From the NCBI GenBank assembly GCA_003508835.1, contig PUFA01000166.1:3148001-3212000 (forward strand): a stretch of DNA of 64,000 nt, in the 5' to 3' direction. The notes below the pieces were generated by a model. It was given only the letters and a program-made list of their open reading frames with translations, searched no databases and had not been told where the DNA came from. Every line of letters begins with the position of its first letter. Position 1 is the stretch's first letter. The stretch is from Eonycteris spelaea. Taxonomy: Eukaryota > Chordata > Mammalia > Chiroptera > Pteropodidae. Below, one piece after another: positions 23,700 through 34,839 of this stretch. The translations under genes were made by a program, and so were the position numbers.

Positions 23700-24890
23700 A
23701 TACTTAATTTTTTTTAAGTTATGAACTATCTAAGATTAAAATGCTCTTGAATAGTCAAATAATAGAGATAAGGAAAAACTAACATCTGAAAACATTATAA
23801 CGCAATTTAAAAACAACTGCTACAAAGAAGACATTCTAAAAGCTTACTGAGAAAAAAGAGTATATCAATAGTTGAGGAACAAAACTCATATATACTTCTC
23901 AACAGCAAAACTAGATGTAAACCAACAATGAAGAATATTTTTAAAGCATTGAAGGAAAGATCATTGAACCTATAATTTTAAATCCAGCCAAATTGTCATT
24001 CAAATATTGTAACATAAAAAAGTATCATGACTCATATAAGGCCTCACATTAAAATTGCTCCTGGATGAGGTACTCAAATAAAAATGGCAATCTAGGAGGA
24101 TGCTAAAAAAACATGGGAACTAAAGGTGGTCAAATATCTGCATAAAGTTTATTATAGGAATTTTCTTAAAGCTGGAAAAAAAAGAGAGAAAATACATCCA
24201 TAAGAACCCAGAACAAAACATATAAAATATATCAACATAATTGCACAAGTCCAGGGGACACCATTCACATTTCATTTTATTTTTTTGTGCAGGCAGGTAA
24301 CGTGTGACCCTAAAGGAGATCAAAGGGAAATTAAATGTAGTAACATTTTTGTTTTATAAAAGAGAAAATATATCTATTGATAAATTTTAAAAATCAATAG
24401 GGAAAAATGAGTGCAAGCATGAAACTGAGATAAGGCGCAACAGCCACTTTTGTTCTTACTATAATAACAGCAATAGAATGTTTAATTTTTAAACCAGCTG
24501 AATAAAATTGGATCTTTCTATAAAAACAGGAAAGAGCTATTTAAAAAAATAATATGGTGAATGGAAAACAGAAATAATGTAACAGGATAAGTTCTAATAA
24601 TACAGTAACTATAATGAATATAAAAAGATTAAACTCACCAATTAAAAGACACAGATTTCTGGATCAAATTTAAATTTTAAAAAAATCAACAATAGGTTGT
24701 CTTTTAGATATAATTTAAACCACTTCCCCCCAAAAAAAAATCTAAGGTAGTTTTCAAATAAAAGACTGATGTAGTTCTTGATTTCAAAATGAGATAATGT
24801 CAGTACACGAGAAGAAAATTATAGATCCATTTAATTTTTGAACATAGATTCAAAAATCCTAAATAAAATATTAGTTTGCTGAATTTAACG
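23700..24890 (+). repeat. Probable old L1M 5'-region fragment
   Basis: AT-rich block including AGCTTACTGAGAAAAAAGAG, CTTCTCAACAGCAAAACTAG and AAAGCATTGAAGGAAAGATC, which resembles the 'multiplied copies' section upstream in L1M elements. Strongly diverged; boundaries uncertain. Confidence 0.5.
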
Positions 24891-24893
24891 GTG

Positions 24894-24960
24894 TATTAAT
24901 AAATAATATATAATGATGATATAATAATAATAATAATATATAATAATAATAATAATGACA
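24894..24960. repeat. AT-rich (ATA/AATAAT)n simple repeat
   Basis: Irregular ATA and ATAATA units over about 65 bp. Confidence 0.85.
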
Positions 24961-25036
24961 CAAACACAATATAGTAGGATTTTTCCTAAGAATGTAACAG
25001 CCCTAAACTCTGGTAGGCTGGCAGATGCTCAGCCTG

Positions 25037-25080
25037 TCTTTATGGCTATCTTTATGGTCATATCTTTATGGCTATCTTTG
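25037..25080. repeat. Short tandem repeat, ATCTTTATGG-type units
   Basis: Three near-copies of a CTTTATGG(C/T)(T/C)AT unit in a row. Confidence 0.8.
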
Positions 25081-25404
25081 AATTCCCTCTGATGCTAGAC
25101 AGATGGAATCTAGTCACACCATCAAACTCTTCAATACAGGCAGCTGGCAAGTGATCATGCTCCCACTTTGTCAATAAGAAAACCAAGAACCAGGTGGCTT
25201 TAATCATTATCTATGGCCCAAGACTGCCATAAATAATCTTGAAGATAGTTTAAAAAAACACTTAATGGTTATTACCTTTGATGCCCTTGGAGCTTTGGAA
25301 AATACCATGCAGCTTTGGAAATGACCATGGAAAATAGCCTTTACAAAAGAAAATGTCTCTAGGCTAGTCTACCCACCACATGGTCCTTCCAAGGCAAAGA
25401 AGGT

Positions 25405-25437
<33 letters not shown>

Positions 25438-25438
25438 T
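25405..25438. repeat. (TTG)n microsatellite
   Basis: About eleven TTG units, followed by T/G-rich sequence to about 25490. Confidence 0.95.
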
Positions 25439-25609
25439 GATATTGTTGTTGGTTTATTTGTTTGTTTTTGGTTTTAGTTTTGGTTTGCTTTATCATTATT
25501 TGATACTATATGCTGCATAATAGTCTTAATTTGATAGTTTCATTTTCATGTTACCAACACTACCTTCCCCTAAAGCCTACACAGTTGATGGCCACCTCCA
25601 AGAAATATA

Positions 25610-25735
25610 TTCCATGATACTTCTACAAATGCTTATTGAGTGCTCTGTGCTGAGAATAATGTTAGATGTTAGGGATACCAAAGTGAGGAGATGTAATCCC
25701 TGTGCTCAAGCGTTTATCATAGGTGTGAAAACTCT
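25610..25735 (-). repeat. L2 LINE 3' fragment
   Basis: Reverse L2 end: ATGCTTATTGAGTGCTCTGT, TGTTAGGGATACCAAAGTGA, TCCCTGTGCTCAAGCG. Confidence 0.75.
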
Positions 25736-25784
25736 GAATTTTTTTTTTAATGATGGAAAGTCCCACAGAAATTCCTAGGAGTGG

Positions 25785-25958
25785 TTCCCATACAGATTAT
25801 AGAAGACAATTATTACAAAACAATATTCTTGGACTCCACCCTCAGAAAAATATGGTAAGTTTAGAGTGGTCCATGACTCTGTTGGTTGGCAGCTTACTTT
25901 CTGTAAGAAAAAAAAATTCAGGTGACATTAATTTGGAATTTAGGAAGCACTGATCTAG
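25785..25958 (+). repeat. MER5-like hAT MITE relic
   Basis: Starts GAGTGGTTCCCATACAG and ends GGAAGCACTGATCTAGG, with an intervening ACTCCACCCTCAG block; layout as in MER5-type MITEs. Interrupted in the middle; the assignment is tentative. Confidence 0.45.
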
Positions 25959-26589
25959 GCAATCAAAAACTAGTCCTCTCTTTTTTCTCATGATCCCTTT
26001 TCCTATCTATTTCTTTAAGTCTTATTCATTGGAATGCCCCTAGAAAGCCCTGATTAAGATGAAAAACAATAATCTCCAGCTTAGCATAGCATGGAAGAGC
26101 ATTTGTCTAGTTAAGCACATAGCCATTATTTCCCACACATAGGAGGGAGCTTGCACCATGAATGCTCTGTACCCAGAGATAATCCCTTTCCTGAAGTCCC
26201 CGTACCCCCACCAGACAGACAAGGAATAATGATCCGACAACCCTGTGGCCTGGCACCCATGCCCATGACTCAGACCACTCAGCCTCACACTGTTCCTCTG
26301 CATAGTATTTAAAGACCCCCAAGTAACCAGAGCCCCAAAATAATAGACATCAGGGATGCTGTTGACCCATATTCCCCTTGAGCTAAAGGCTCAAAGGAGT
26401 AAAGTAAAGGGAGTTTGTCCAATAACTGAGATGATACATGTCAATCATCCTTCCTTCTGAAATGCAACAAAGACCCTCCTCTTCCTCTTCCTGTAACATC
26501 AAGCCCTCCAGTGACTCAGGATTTTTAACAGGTATATGTCATGATTTATGCTCAAACACTATGGAAATAAGAATTTCAATAAGTCAAAG

Positions 26590-26790
26590 TCCATTTCCTT
26601 GTGAATCAAAGGTTTAATTTACTACAACAAAAGGAAAAGGCTCCAGCAAGTCAAGACAAGTCTATTTGCATGCATGCCATGCTCCTGGGCAACTTTTCCG
26701 TCACGGGTGGAGCTGTCGGGCAGGCAGCTGTGCTGCTGTTTTTGAACTGTCACTTCTCTAATTTGGTGGCAGAGCCACTTGAATGAATGA
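26590..26790. promoter_or_regulatory. Candidate enhancer: octamer and E-box, non-repetitive
   Basis: Unique sequence with a perfect octamer ATTTGCAT (26664-26671), an E-box CAGCTG (26725-26730) and several CpGs retained in an AT-rich neighbourhood, about 7.5 kb upstream of the POU2AF1 promoter. Those features suggest purifying selection, but I cannot test conservation here. Confidence 0.3.
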
Positions 26791-27439
26791 ATAAGAGATG
26801 GAGAAGATGAAAGGAGATAGAAATAGAAATAAAAGTAGAGGAAGAAAAAGAAGAGGGTGAGAAAGGAAAAAAAAACTCAGAATTTTAGATATCATGAAGA
26901 TCCAAAGGGAAAAATGATCTTCCTCCAAAGACAGAGCAGTTCATTCAATCAAGCAGAAACTCTCAGTAAGGGATGTGTGGCCACAGTAACACCAGAGAGA
27001 GACTAGTGAATGAAATAAGCTAGGTTTGGCCTCAGTGAATCCAGAAACACAAAGTCAGATACTGATAGTCAATCAATATCTGAGTATCCGTGATCTCCTG
27101 GTCTAGCAATGACGTAGCCACAAAAATATACAATGCCCAGCACTTAGTGAAGACTCCATAAATAGTAGCCAGTATTTTGATCATTATTTTTATTAATAAT
27201 GAATATGAAAACTTTTGAATCGAACTCAGTATCTCTACTCTTCTCTGTAAGAGAAAAAAAAAAACAAGAAAAAAAACAGGGTAAGAGATATAACAGACAC
27301 AAATAGTATTTGATTGTCATGAGTAATTTTTTCCTAAAAAAAAATCCTTAGTTAACATGTTCCACAAATATACAGTCAAACCATGAAAGAAAAGCTGGGG
27401 GAGGGCATGTGTGTCTTCCAGTTTGGCAATGAATGCAAG

Positions 27440-27635
27440 ATTTCTGACCATTTACTCTATGCCAGGAACTTTAAATACTTTGCACATATTATTTCATTTA
27501 ATCATCATAATAATGCTTTGAAGTATTAGCCTCATTTTACAAATGAGGAAACAGACAGAATGAGGTTAAGAAACTTGGCTAAAGCACACAGGCCTTAAGA
27601 GGAGCCAGAGATCCAATCTGGGCAATATGATTGCA
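27440..27635 (-). repeat. MIR SINE
   Basis: Reverse MIR: TTACTCTATGCCAGGAAC, CATTTTACAAATGAGGAAAC, AGAATGAGGTTAAGAAACTT. Confidence 0.88.
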
Positions 27636-27644
27636 CAGCTTTTG

Positions 27645-27850
27645 TTTTAAATGGTAATGTAATTGACATATGATATTAGTTGCAGGTGTGCAAAGAATGG
27701 TTTAATTATGTATATAATTACAAAATAATTATATATGATTATGTATATGATACAAATAACCAGCAATAAATGTATTAATGTCTATCACCACACAGTTACA
27801 GTTTTTTTCTGTGATAAGAACAACTCTTATCACTATATAACACTACTACC
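27645..27850 (-). repeat. L1MA-type 3' UTR fragment
   Basis: Reads as reverse-strand L1 3' UTR: TAATTGACATATGATATTAG, TTGCAGGTGTGCAAAGAATG, then CACCACACAGTTACAG and GTGATAAGAACAACTC. Homologous to the longer copy at 59.2 kb. Confidence 0.75.
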
Positions 27851-27945
27851 CAAAAGAGAGTTAAGTCCCAGATAGTCAATCATTCACCGATCCATCCCTC
27901 CATTTATCCTTTCATTCATGTGTCCATCCAGTCACTCATTAATTT

Positions 27946-28112
27946 ATTCATTCACCTACTCATTCATTCAGCAAATATTTGTTGACTAGCATCCTACTGT
28001 CATCTAGTCTGTATCTGGCACTGAGGCTGTAGCAGTGAACAAGCAAGGTTTCTGACTTCAAAGAGTTCTCATTCTAGTGGGAGTGGTGGGGGGCAGAGGG
28101 GGTAGGGTCTAG
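27946..28112 (-). repeat. L2 LINE 3' end
   Basis: Reverse L2: a CATTCATTCAGCAAATATTT terminus, GTAGCAGTGAACAAGCAAGG, then CTCATTCTAGTGGGAG. Confidence 0.85.
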
Positions 28113-28319
28113 AAGAGAAACAGTCAACACAAATATCTTCCCTCCATAAGGAAAGCAGTATATCTATCATAAAGCATCTCTTCAAATAAAGATCTTGAGG
28201 CCTCCAGCCTTATATTTCCACAGGACTCATTTAGAAAAGCATTTCTATGGTGATTATTGTTAATAATACTGTATTATGTACTTGGAAGTTGTGAAGAGAG
28301 TGAATCTTAAATGTTTTCA

Positions 28320-28495
28320 CTACAAAAAGAAATGGCAATTAAGAAATGGTAATTATGTGACATGATGGAGGTATCAGCTAAGGCTGTCATGGTAATCATT
28401 TTGCAATATGTAAATGTATCAAGTTGACACTTTAAACCTACTCAATGTTATCTACCAATTATATCTGAATAAAGCTGGAAAAATACGAAAAAAAC
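28320..28495 (+). repeat. L1 3' end with poly(A)
   Basis: Plus-strand L1 3' terminus: TATGTGACATGATGGAGGTA, TTTTGCAATATGTAAATG, TATCTGAATAAAGC, then an A-rich tail that runs straight into a purine microsatellite. Sequences of this form are common as L1 tails in laurasiatherian genomes. Confidence 0.75.
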
Positions 28496-28499
28496 ACAA

Positions 28500-28585
28500 A
28501 AGGAAGAAAGAAAGGAGAGAAAAAGGAGGGGGAAGGGAAAGGGAGGAGAAAGGAAATGAAGGAAGGAGCAAGGGTGAGAGGGGGA

Positions 28586-28625
<40 letters not shown>

Positions 28626-28666
28626 AGAAGAAAGAAAAGAAAGAAAGAAAGAAAGAAAGAAAGAAA

Positions 28667-28741
<75 letters not shown>

Positions 28742-28742
28742 A

Positions 28743-28779
<37 letters not shown>

Positions 28780-28892
28780 AAAAAGAAAAAATGGAAGGGA
28801 GGAAGGAAGGAAAGAAGGAAGGAAGGAAGGAAGGAAGGAAGGAAGGAAGGAAGGAAGGAAGGAAGGCAGGAAAATAAAGGAGGGAGGGAGGG
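28500..28892. repeat. Large (GAAA)n/(GGAA)n purine microsatellite
   Basis: About 390 bp of purine-rich repeats. It is purine-only from about 28576 to 28791, mainly GAAA units broken by occasional AAG. A GGAA block at about 28813-28866 has roughly 13 uninterrupted units. Seeded from the L1 tail on its left. The 150-210-residue frames on both strands are low-complexity artefacts. Confidence 0.97.
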
Positions 28893-30175
28893 AAGAAGAA
28901 AAAGCATTTCTAAAAACCCAGCTAAAGGAAACGAAAACCATCAATGGCATTAAACCCAGATATTCTACGTTCAACAAATTCAACATCAGCTGAGCCCTAG
29001 TCACTGTCCTCACAACCACAAAGTGAAAACTGAGGCCCAGGCTCTCTCCGATAGTGGGAGGTGGGGACTGGTGGGCTTTCCACTCTGCCACAGATGCCTA
29101 AGAGGATTTTAACAAGCGAATGTTGAGCCCAGATGCTAAGAATCTAAATAGGACTCCAAAGATTTTTGTTTTTCCTCTTTTTCCAAAGGATTCCAGTTTC
29201 ACATGCACAGCCTAAAATGCAACTCAGACTACTTATCTCTCCAAAACAAGGCGACTTCTTTGCACCAGTGAAGTGAATTTCACAGGCAGATGCACAGACT
29301 CTAGAGGGTAGTTTCAGACAGACTGCTTAGCAGTCCCAGACCCACTTCATCTTGAATGGGGATTGCCCAATGTATAGATGATGCAAAGCCATGGAATGCA
29401 GAAACCTTGGCAAATGGCTTCTTCTGGTGTAAGAATTGTGAGCTCCTTATGGAAGCACTTTGGGTTTTTTTGTATCCAGAAAAATTCATACAAAGCCGAT
29501 TGCAGAGTTTGTGCTCAAGAAAGTCTCATGAATCTATTGATCGCTGGTTCTTCTGTTCTTTTCCAGAGGGTGGGACAACCATGTAGACATCAGTGGCAGT
29601 ACCTGAAGCTGGGAGCAAGTTCCCAGTACAACCAGACTGACTGCAGTCACTAAACCCCAGGGACCTTATTCAGGATTCTGATGAACAAGCACAACGGCTC
29701 CACTTGCCACAATAGACTCAAACTCATGCCATTGCCAACACATCCATTTTCCGGAATAACAGGCAGAAAATTTAACCAGGTTCGTCTGGAGAAATGTCAT
29801 GCAAGCCCCGAGGAAGAGCAGAGCTTTGCCAAATGTTGCTCGAGAATCTTACTCTTTCTTTTTTTCTTTCAGCCACTGGATTGCTGTGCTGTAGAACCTA
29901 GGACCTCTGCTAGCCAGAACTCCTTCCTCCTAACCATTCTATAGGCCTTGGTGGCCTGAGTATAGTTGTATCTGAGGCCTCTAACATTTCCAAGGGTCAG
30001 AAGCAGGCCGAGCCTTCGTTTTGTTCCATTTGGAAAGCACAGACAATAGGGAGTCACTAGAAGTTTGTAACTGAGGAACAATAAGCTTTCACATGTGGCT
30101 TTGGCAACAGCAGAGATATACTCCAGTAGAGATATACTGGAATTAGGAGAAAAGGGAGGTAGAAAGAGAATCTTT

Positions 30176-30294
30176 TCTACGGCCATGCCACCCTGAACCA
30201 GCCTGATCCCGTCTGATCTTGGAAGCTACGCAGGGTCAAGCCTGGTTAGTACTTGGATGGGAGACCACCTAAGAAGACCAGGTGCTGTAGGCAT
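30176..30294 (+). pseudogene. 5S rRNA pseudogene / 5S-derived retroelement
   Basis: Full-length match to vertebrate 5S rRNA, from CTACGGCCATGCCACCC to AGGTGCTGTAGGC, with roughly 14 differences over 119 bp, many at former CpGs. The internal control region is nearly intact: AAGCTACGCAGGGTC has one change in the A box, and the C-box core GGATGGGAGACC is perfect. An A-rich tail follows (AAAAAATAAAAAATAA), pointing to retroposition. It could be a lone 5S pseudogene or the 5S head of a SINE of the kind described in fruit bats (MEG-R). It is too diverged to be a functional rRNA gene. Confidence 0.92.
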
Positions 30295-30375
30295 AAAAAA
30301 TAAAAAATAAGGGATTATAAACTGACAAAGTCCTTTTGCAATCTGTGAGGTCAACCAAGGGTTGCCTCACCTAAA

Positions 30376-30383
30376 AGAAAGAA

Positions 30384-30441
<58 letters not shown>

Positions 30442-30490
30442 AAGCAAGAAGCAAGAAAGCAAGAAAGCAAGCAAGCAAGCAAGCAAGCAA

Positions 30491-30538
<48 letters not shown>

Positions 30539-30563
30539 GAAGGAAGGAAGGAAGGAAGGAAGT
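30376..30563. repeat. (GA)n-(GCAA)n-(GAAA)n-(GGAA)n compound microsatellite
   Basis: Purine-rich compound repeat about 80 bp after the 5S-derived element: about 30 GA units, then AAGC/AAGA units, then GAAA and finally GGAA. Frames across it are low-complexity artefacts. Confidence 0.96.
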
Positions 30564-30759
30564 CTTTCTAACAATTGCTCCAGCAAAATTAACTAGGATT
30601 GAACCTTTAGTGGTGACCATACACACAATCCCAAGCCACCAGGCTATTGCTGTGTTCCATTCTGAAGGTATAGTGTCTTTTTATTCTCAGAATCTGTCTC
30701 ATGGTAGGCACTGAAGAAATGTCTGATTGACTAATGAAAAGTAAATGGATCTGGAGTGA

Positions 30760-30850
30760 GCCCTTCATTTTAGAGATGAGGAAACCAAAATCGGAGAGAT
30801 GAAATGGTCATCTAGCAAGGCAAGGGCAGACATGGGCCTAGAACTTCAAA
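30760..30850 (-). repeat. MIR fragment
   Basis: Reverse MIR core CATTTTAGAGATGAGGAAAC with AAATCGGAGAGATG; short. Confidence 0.6.
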
Positions 30851-30854
30851 ACCA

Positions 30855-30966
30855 AGACTCCTAGAGTTTCTAATTTGATAGGGATGGGTCTGAAGAATTC
30901 ACATTTCTAACAAGTTCTGAGGTGATGCAGATTCCGCTGGTCTGGGGGATCACATTTGAGACCCCT
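30855..30966 (+). repeat. MER5A hAT MITE fragment
   Basis: CTAGAGTTTCTAATTTGATA, GAATTCACATTTCTAACAAG, TTCTGAGGTGATGCAGATTC and CTGGTCTGGGGGATCACATT in MER5A order. Confidence 0.85.
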
Positions 30967-31084
30967 GCCTTATCCAGTTCTCCCTCTACAACATCTGTCA
31001 TTTCCAGGCCTGTCTCTTTCATCCCTCATTGCTTGGCTCTGAGATTTGGGAAGAATACATACTCCAGCCTATTCCAGTCTGTGC

Positions 31085-31292
31085 AGTGTGGTATAGTTGG
31101 TGACTGAGAGCCCAGACTCACAGCACAGGCCAGGTCTTGGGTTTGATCCTGCCTCTGCTAACCTTGGGCAAGTTATTTATCTAATCTGGGCACATATATT
31201 GTAAAATTTTTTTAAGGATTAGATTTGTTAATATGTAAAACACTACAACAGTGCCTGGAAAATAGTAAGCGCCTAAAAGCAATACCTATTAC
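31085..31292 (+). repeat. MIR SINE
   Basis: Near full-length MIR: GTGTGGTATAGTTGGTGACT head, TTTGATCCTGCCTCTGCTAA, CTTGGGCAAGTTATTTATCT and ACAGTGCCTGGAAAATAGTA. Confidence 0.9.
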
Positions 31293-31299
31293 TGATACA

Positions 31300-32190
31300 A
31301 TATTGTGAATGGGCTTGAGCCTGGGCCCCAAGGGCCCAGGGGGTCCAATGGTACTGCCTGGACCACAGACAGGCAAGAGAACGGGTAACAGAGTGATGAT
31401 AGGTTACATGATATAGTCACCTAGATTCATAAACGAGTACAAAGGTTGCTAGAACAGAGAGATCACTGTGGGCTAATGCTATCCAGATCTCTCTAGGCCT
31501 CCTCCAAGTCCACCGTTATCATGGCCCTCTCCTGCTATTTCTCTGAGTGGAGGAACCAGTTCATAAATGACAACGAGTCACATAATCTAACCTAGGCAGC
31601 TATATGCTCCCATCTGTCAGAGCCTGTGATTCCAGCTCGAACTGATTAGATTGACCAAAGCAAATGGTAGACATCAAACGTTTGAACACCTGCTCCTATC
31701 CAGCTCTCCAAATGTCTTCAGGCAGCATCAGCAGTGGCTGTGGATCTGAGTCCCTGTGGATGCCTAAGAAGTACAGCTGAAACTGAGTGTGGGTCCCTGA
31801 GATTCTGGCCACCCAGAAAACTGTATATTTGGAGGTCTTTTAAATCTCAAATGCACCATCATACTCCCAGAAGAACTTCCTCATTAGCCACTCTCATCTT
31901 TGGGAGACAGCTGGGCAGGATTGCAGAAAGAAGCCATGAGGGATGGCTCCCAAAGTACTAAAGTAACATCAGAGTGTCTGAGGTCTAGCATGGGAAGGAA
32001 ATGCTCGAGGAGGGAAGGGTGACTGACCACGCAACCCGTTCCCCAAGTTTCACCTCACACTGCCACGTTGTACTTCCAGGGTGCTCTGCCACCCCTTGGA
32101 AAGATTCCTCCAAGCTTGAACCTAAACATTTCCCTTAGTAGCACTCAGCACAGTCACAACAGGTAGATACTGTCTGAAAGACTCAACAGC
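31300..32190. other. Unique intergenic sequence, nothing recognised
   Basis: Non-repetitive sequence with no splice-framed open frame, RNA gene or motif cluster that I can support. Confidence 0.5.
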
Positions 32191-32194
32191 TAAA

Positions 32195-32388
32195 AGTAGT
32201 TAAGAATTTGATCTCTAGAATTAGGGCTATGTACAAATCCTGGCTCTAACATTTAAAACTGTGTTAGCTTGAGCAGGTCGCTCATGGCTCAATTTCCCCA
32301 CCAGGCTATTGTGAGGATCAAATCAAATACTGCATGAAAAAGAACACAAAAACGCCAGCAATAGTAGATGCCCAACAAATGTTGGCCA
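32195..32388 (+). repeat. MIR SINE
   Basis: Plus MIR: CAAATCCTGGCTCTAACATT, GTTAGCTTGAGCAGGTCGCT, TTGTGAGGATCAAATCAAAT, then GCCCAACAAATGTTGG. Confidence 0.85.
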
Positions 32389-32799
32389 TTGTATTCCCAA
32401 ACACTGCACTGGGAATAAACCCAGAGGACATGAGGCATGGTGAAGAAGTCAGACCAACAAAGTCCAGCTTTTGGAACTTGCCATAACCAGCTCAACCCGA
32501 TGGCTCACAGGTCCTGTCTTTTCCATACATGATGTTCAAATTAGTGCCAGATGTGCAGCCCTTCTTCACTGCCTCCTCATTTCTACTCTGTATCTCTACA
32601 TGGACCCACCCTAGCTCCCTTCTCAGCCCCACGCTTGGTCTGAGAGTCAAGCCTCCTCCCCAAGTGACTGACACCAGGAATGGTTGTCTTGTCATACAAT
32701 TACTCCCACCCACCAAAATGCAGTTATACCTATGTTGGCCCAACAGTTTTAACACAGTGAGACAGCCTTGGCACACTCATGAAATCATTCAGTCTGCAT

Positions 32800-34300
32800 A
32801 AATGTCATTGAAAGCCTATGAGGTGTCCTGTCCCACCAGACCCTTCCTTATAGGAAGCTGCTTCATTAGATCTTAGTCTCCCTGATTCCGGGAAAGTCTC
32901 CGGATAGTGAGGCCATGGGGCGGCTCCAGGAGAAGACTAAGCAACCTGAACACAGTAGAGAATCCTTCCAGGAGCAGAGGGGCCGGGACTAGAGCATAAC
33001 AGGAAGCAAGGAAGGAGCTAGGCGGGCCAGGTGGGCCAGGATGGGCTTCCCAGCAACTGCTCCTGCCATCTTCAGGTGCCCAGGGGCGCCACTGAGATGC
33101 GGTCAGGAAGCGTGCCAGGGGAGGCTGGCTCTGGACACCCTGTGGCTTTTTGCCTGGACAAACACGCCCCTGCAGCCCCAGTGGACTGTCACCTCCTCTG
33201 GGCCCCTCCGGCAGTGCTCACACTAGCCCATTGTTCTTCCTCTGCTGGCAGCTCTGGAGCTCTTGCTCCCCATCCCTACCGCCAACGACCCCAGCACAGC
33301 CTCACCTGCCTGCACACACTGAGCAGGTCTGGGGGCTCGGTGCTGCCACCCTGGTGAGTGCCACAGAGGCAGGGTTCTCCACAGATACCTTCCTCGTTTG
33401 GGGGACAGTCCATTAAGCCGGGACCAAAACAGGATGTTGTAAAAAGGCCATTCTCTTGACGAAGATTTTCAACTCATTTCTGCCATCAAAATCCTTAAAA
33501 AAAAATGAGTTATTGAACAGATTCCCAAAATATAAAACAGAATAGAAGGGGACCAACTCTAATGAAAATAGGGAGGGGCCCAGAGGCTTTCTTTGGGTTC
33601 TCCGGCCCTCAGTCCGGGCAGCCCCACAAGCATCTCCAGAGAATACACAGAAATGCTCCGCCTGTGACATTTTCCTTTGAACCCTCCTTGCAAAATAATG
33701 TCTCTCTCTCAGGCTGGCCCAGACCTGATGCTGCTGTTGCAGAGCCCAGTTTCAGTCCCTCTGCCCTTCAACCTCCTCCCTACCTGCTCCCCGGGGTGAT
33801 GGCAGGTGGTCATCAAGTGGCAAATTGTATCTGAGACTTTAAGGCAATTCAGAGCCGAGCCTACCCTTCAGAACAGTGAACTCCTGCCCAAGAGCAGACT
33901 GTCTCAGTGCTAAGTGGCAAAGACCTGGGGCTTCTGGGGGGTGTGTCTTTAGGAATGGCCCCTTCTGTTATACGTAATTTCTGAAAGCTCCCTCAGTACT
34001 GAATAACGTTCTGAAAACCATAGCATATTGATATCTGGAGTCACCAGTCATTGAGTTCCAGGGCTATCTCCATCTTCCCAGGCGTCTTCCAAATGAACCT
34101 CACCTGCCAGCCAAGTCCACCCACGTGCCCCTACTGTGCTGCGATTCCAGCAAGTGAGTAGAAAAGTGACCTCCAGTTAAGATGGAAACATTCTACTACT
34201 CCCTTAACTCTTTGCTAAAAGCTACTATGCTTTTCTATTATGAGATCCAGGGACTTTTCCTGAAAATCAAGACAAATTGAAACTACAAATGTGGATCCTA
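32800..34300. other. GC-richer unique segment with a candidate exon
   Basis: Higher GC and more CpG than the surroundings, especially 33.0-33.4 kb, and free of recognised repeats. All three plus-strand frames are open across about 33.03-33.4 kb, which mainly reflects base composition. A splice-bounded 102-bp interval at 33252-33353 is discussed in the findings. No homology recognised. Confidence 0.4.
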
Positions 34301-34319
34301 CTGGAATGCTCACTGCACA

Positions 34320-34630
34320 TACCACTGGCCCTGCACTATCCTCCCCGTGCCTGTCCATCTAGCCAGTTCCCAGGATCCTTCAAAGCCTTGCCCGACACCC
34401 ACATCTTCCACGAAACTACTCCTCCTGCTACTCCTTTTAGAGTGTTGATGATTCACTTTTTGGGAATTAATCACATACTGCTTGAATTTCAATGAACATT
34501 TAAGTGTTTTTATTTATTTCCATAACTCAGTTGTTAGTTTCTTGTGGGCAAGGACCAAGCATCCTTGGAATTCACTCATGGTGTCCAGCACTGTGTTTCA
34601 TTTTGCGATTTGCAAATAGCATTAGTTGGC
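34320..34630 (+). repeat. Probable L2 fragment
   Basis: AGCCTTGCCCGACACCCACA, CTTGTGGGCAAGGACCAAGC, then ATTCACTCATGGTGTCCAGC; L2 3'-like order with much divergence. Confidence 0.55.
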
Positions 34631-34839
34631 TTACTCATGCCACTGGTTATATATACTCCATACATCGAATACATATACACCCTTCGAAGATAGCTGCCAT
34701 AGATCTTCATCCAAAGAAATAAAACTAGGGCTGAAAAATAACAAGAGGAAACACACATTTTAATCTCATAATTTCTTAGTTCATTTCATGTTTTTCCTAA
34801 GCAAACATTCCTAAGTTTAGTCTGTGGTAACACATATCT

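Noticed and set aside
28414..29091. Long open frames (145-210 codons) on both strands
   Set aside because: They are Lys/Arg/Glu or Ser/Phe/Leu low-complexity translations of the purine microsatellite.
30351..30626. Open frames over 30.35-30.63 kb
   Set aside because: Translations of the GA/GAAA/GGAA compound repeat.
31085..31292. Possible tRNA gene (A/B-box-like sequence)
   Set aside because: The box-like motifs belong to the tRNA-derived head of MIR elements; no cloverleaf is recoverable here or at the other MIRs.
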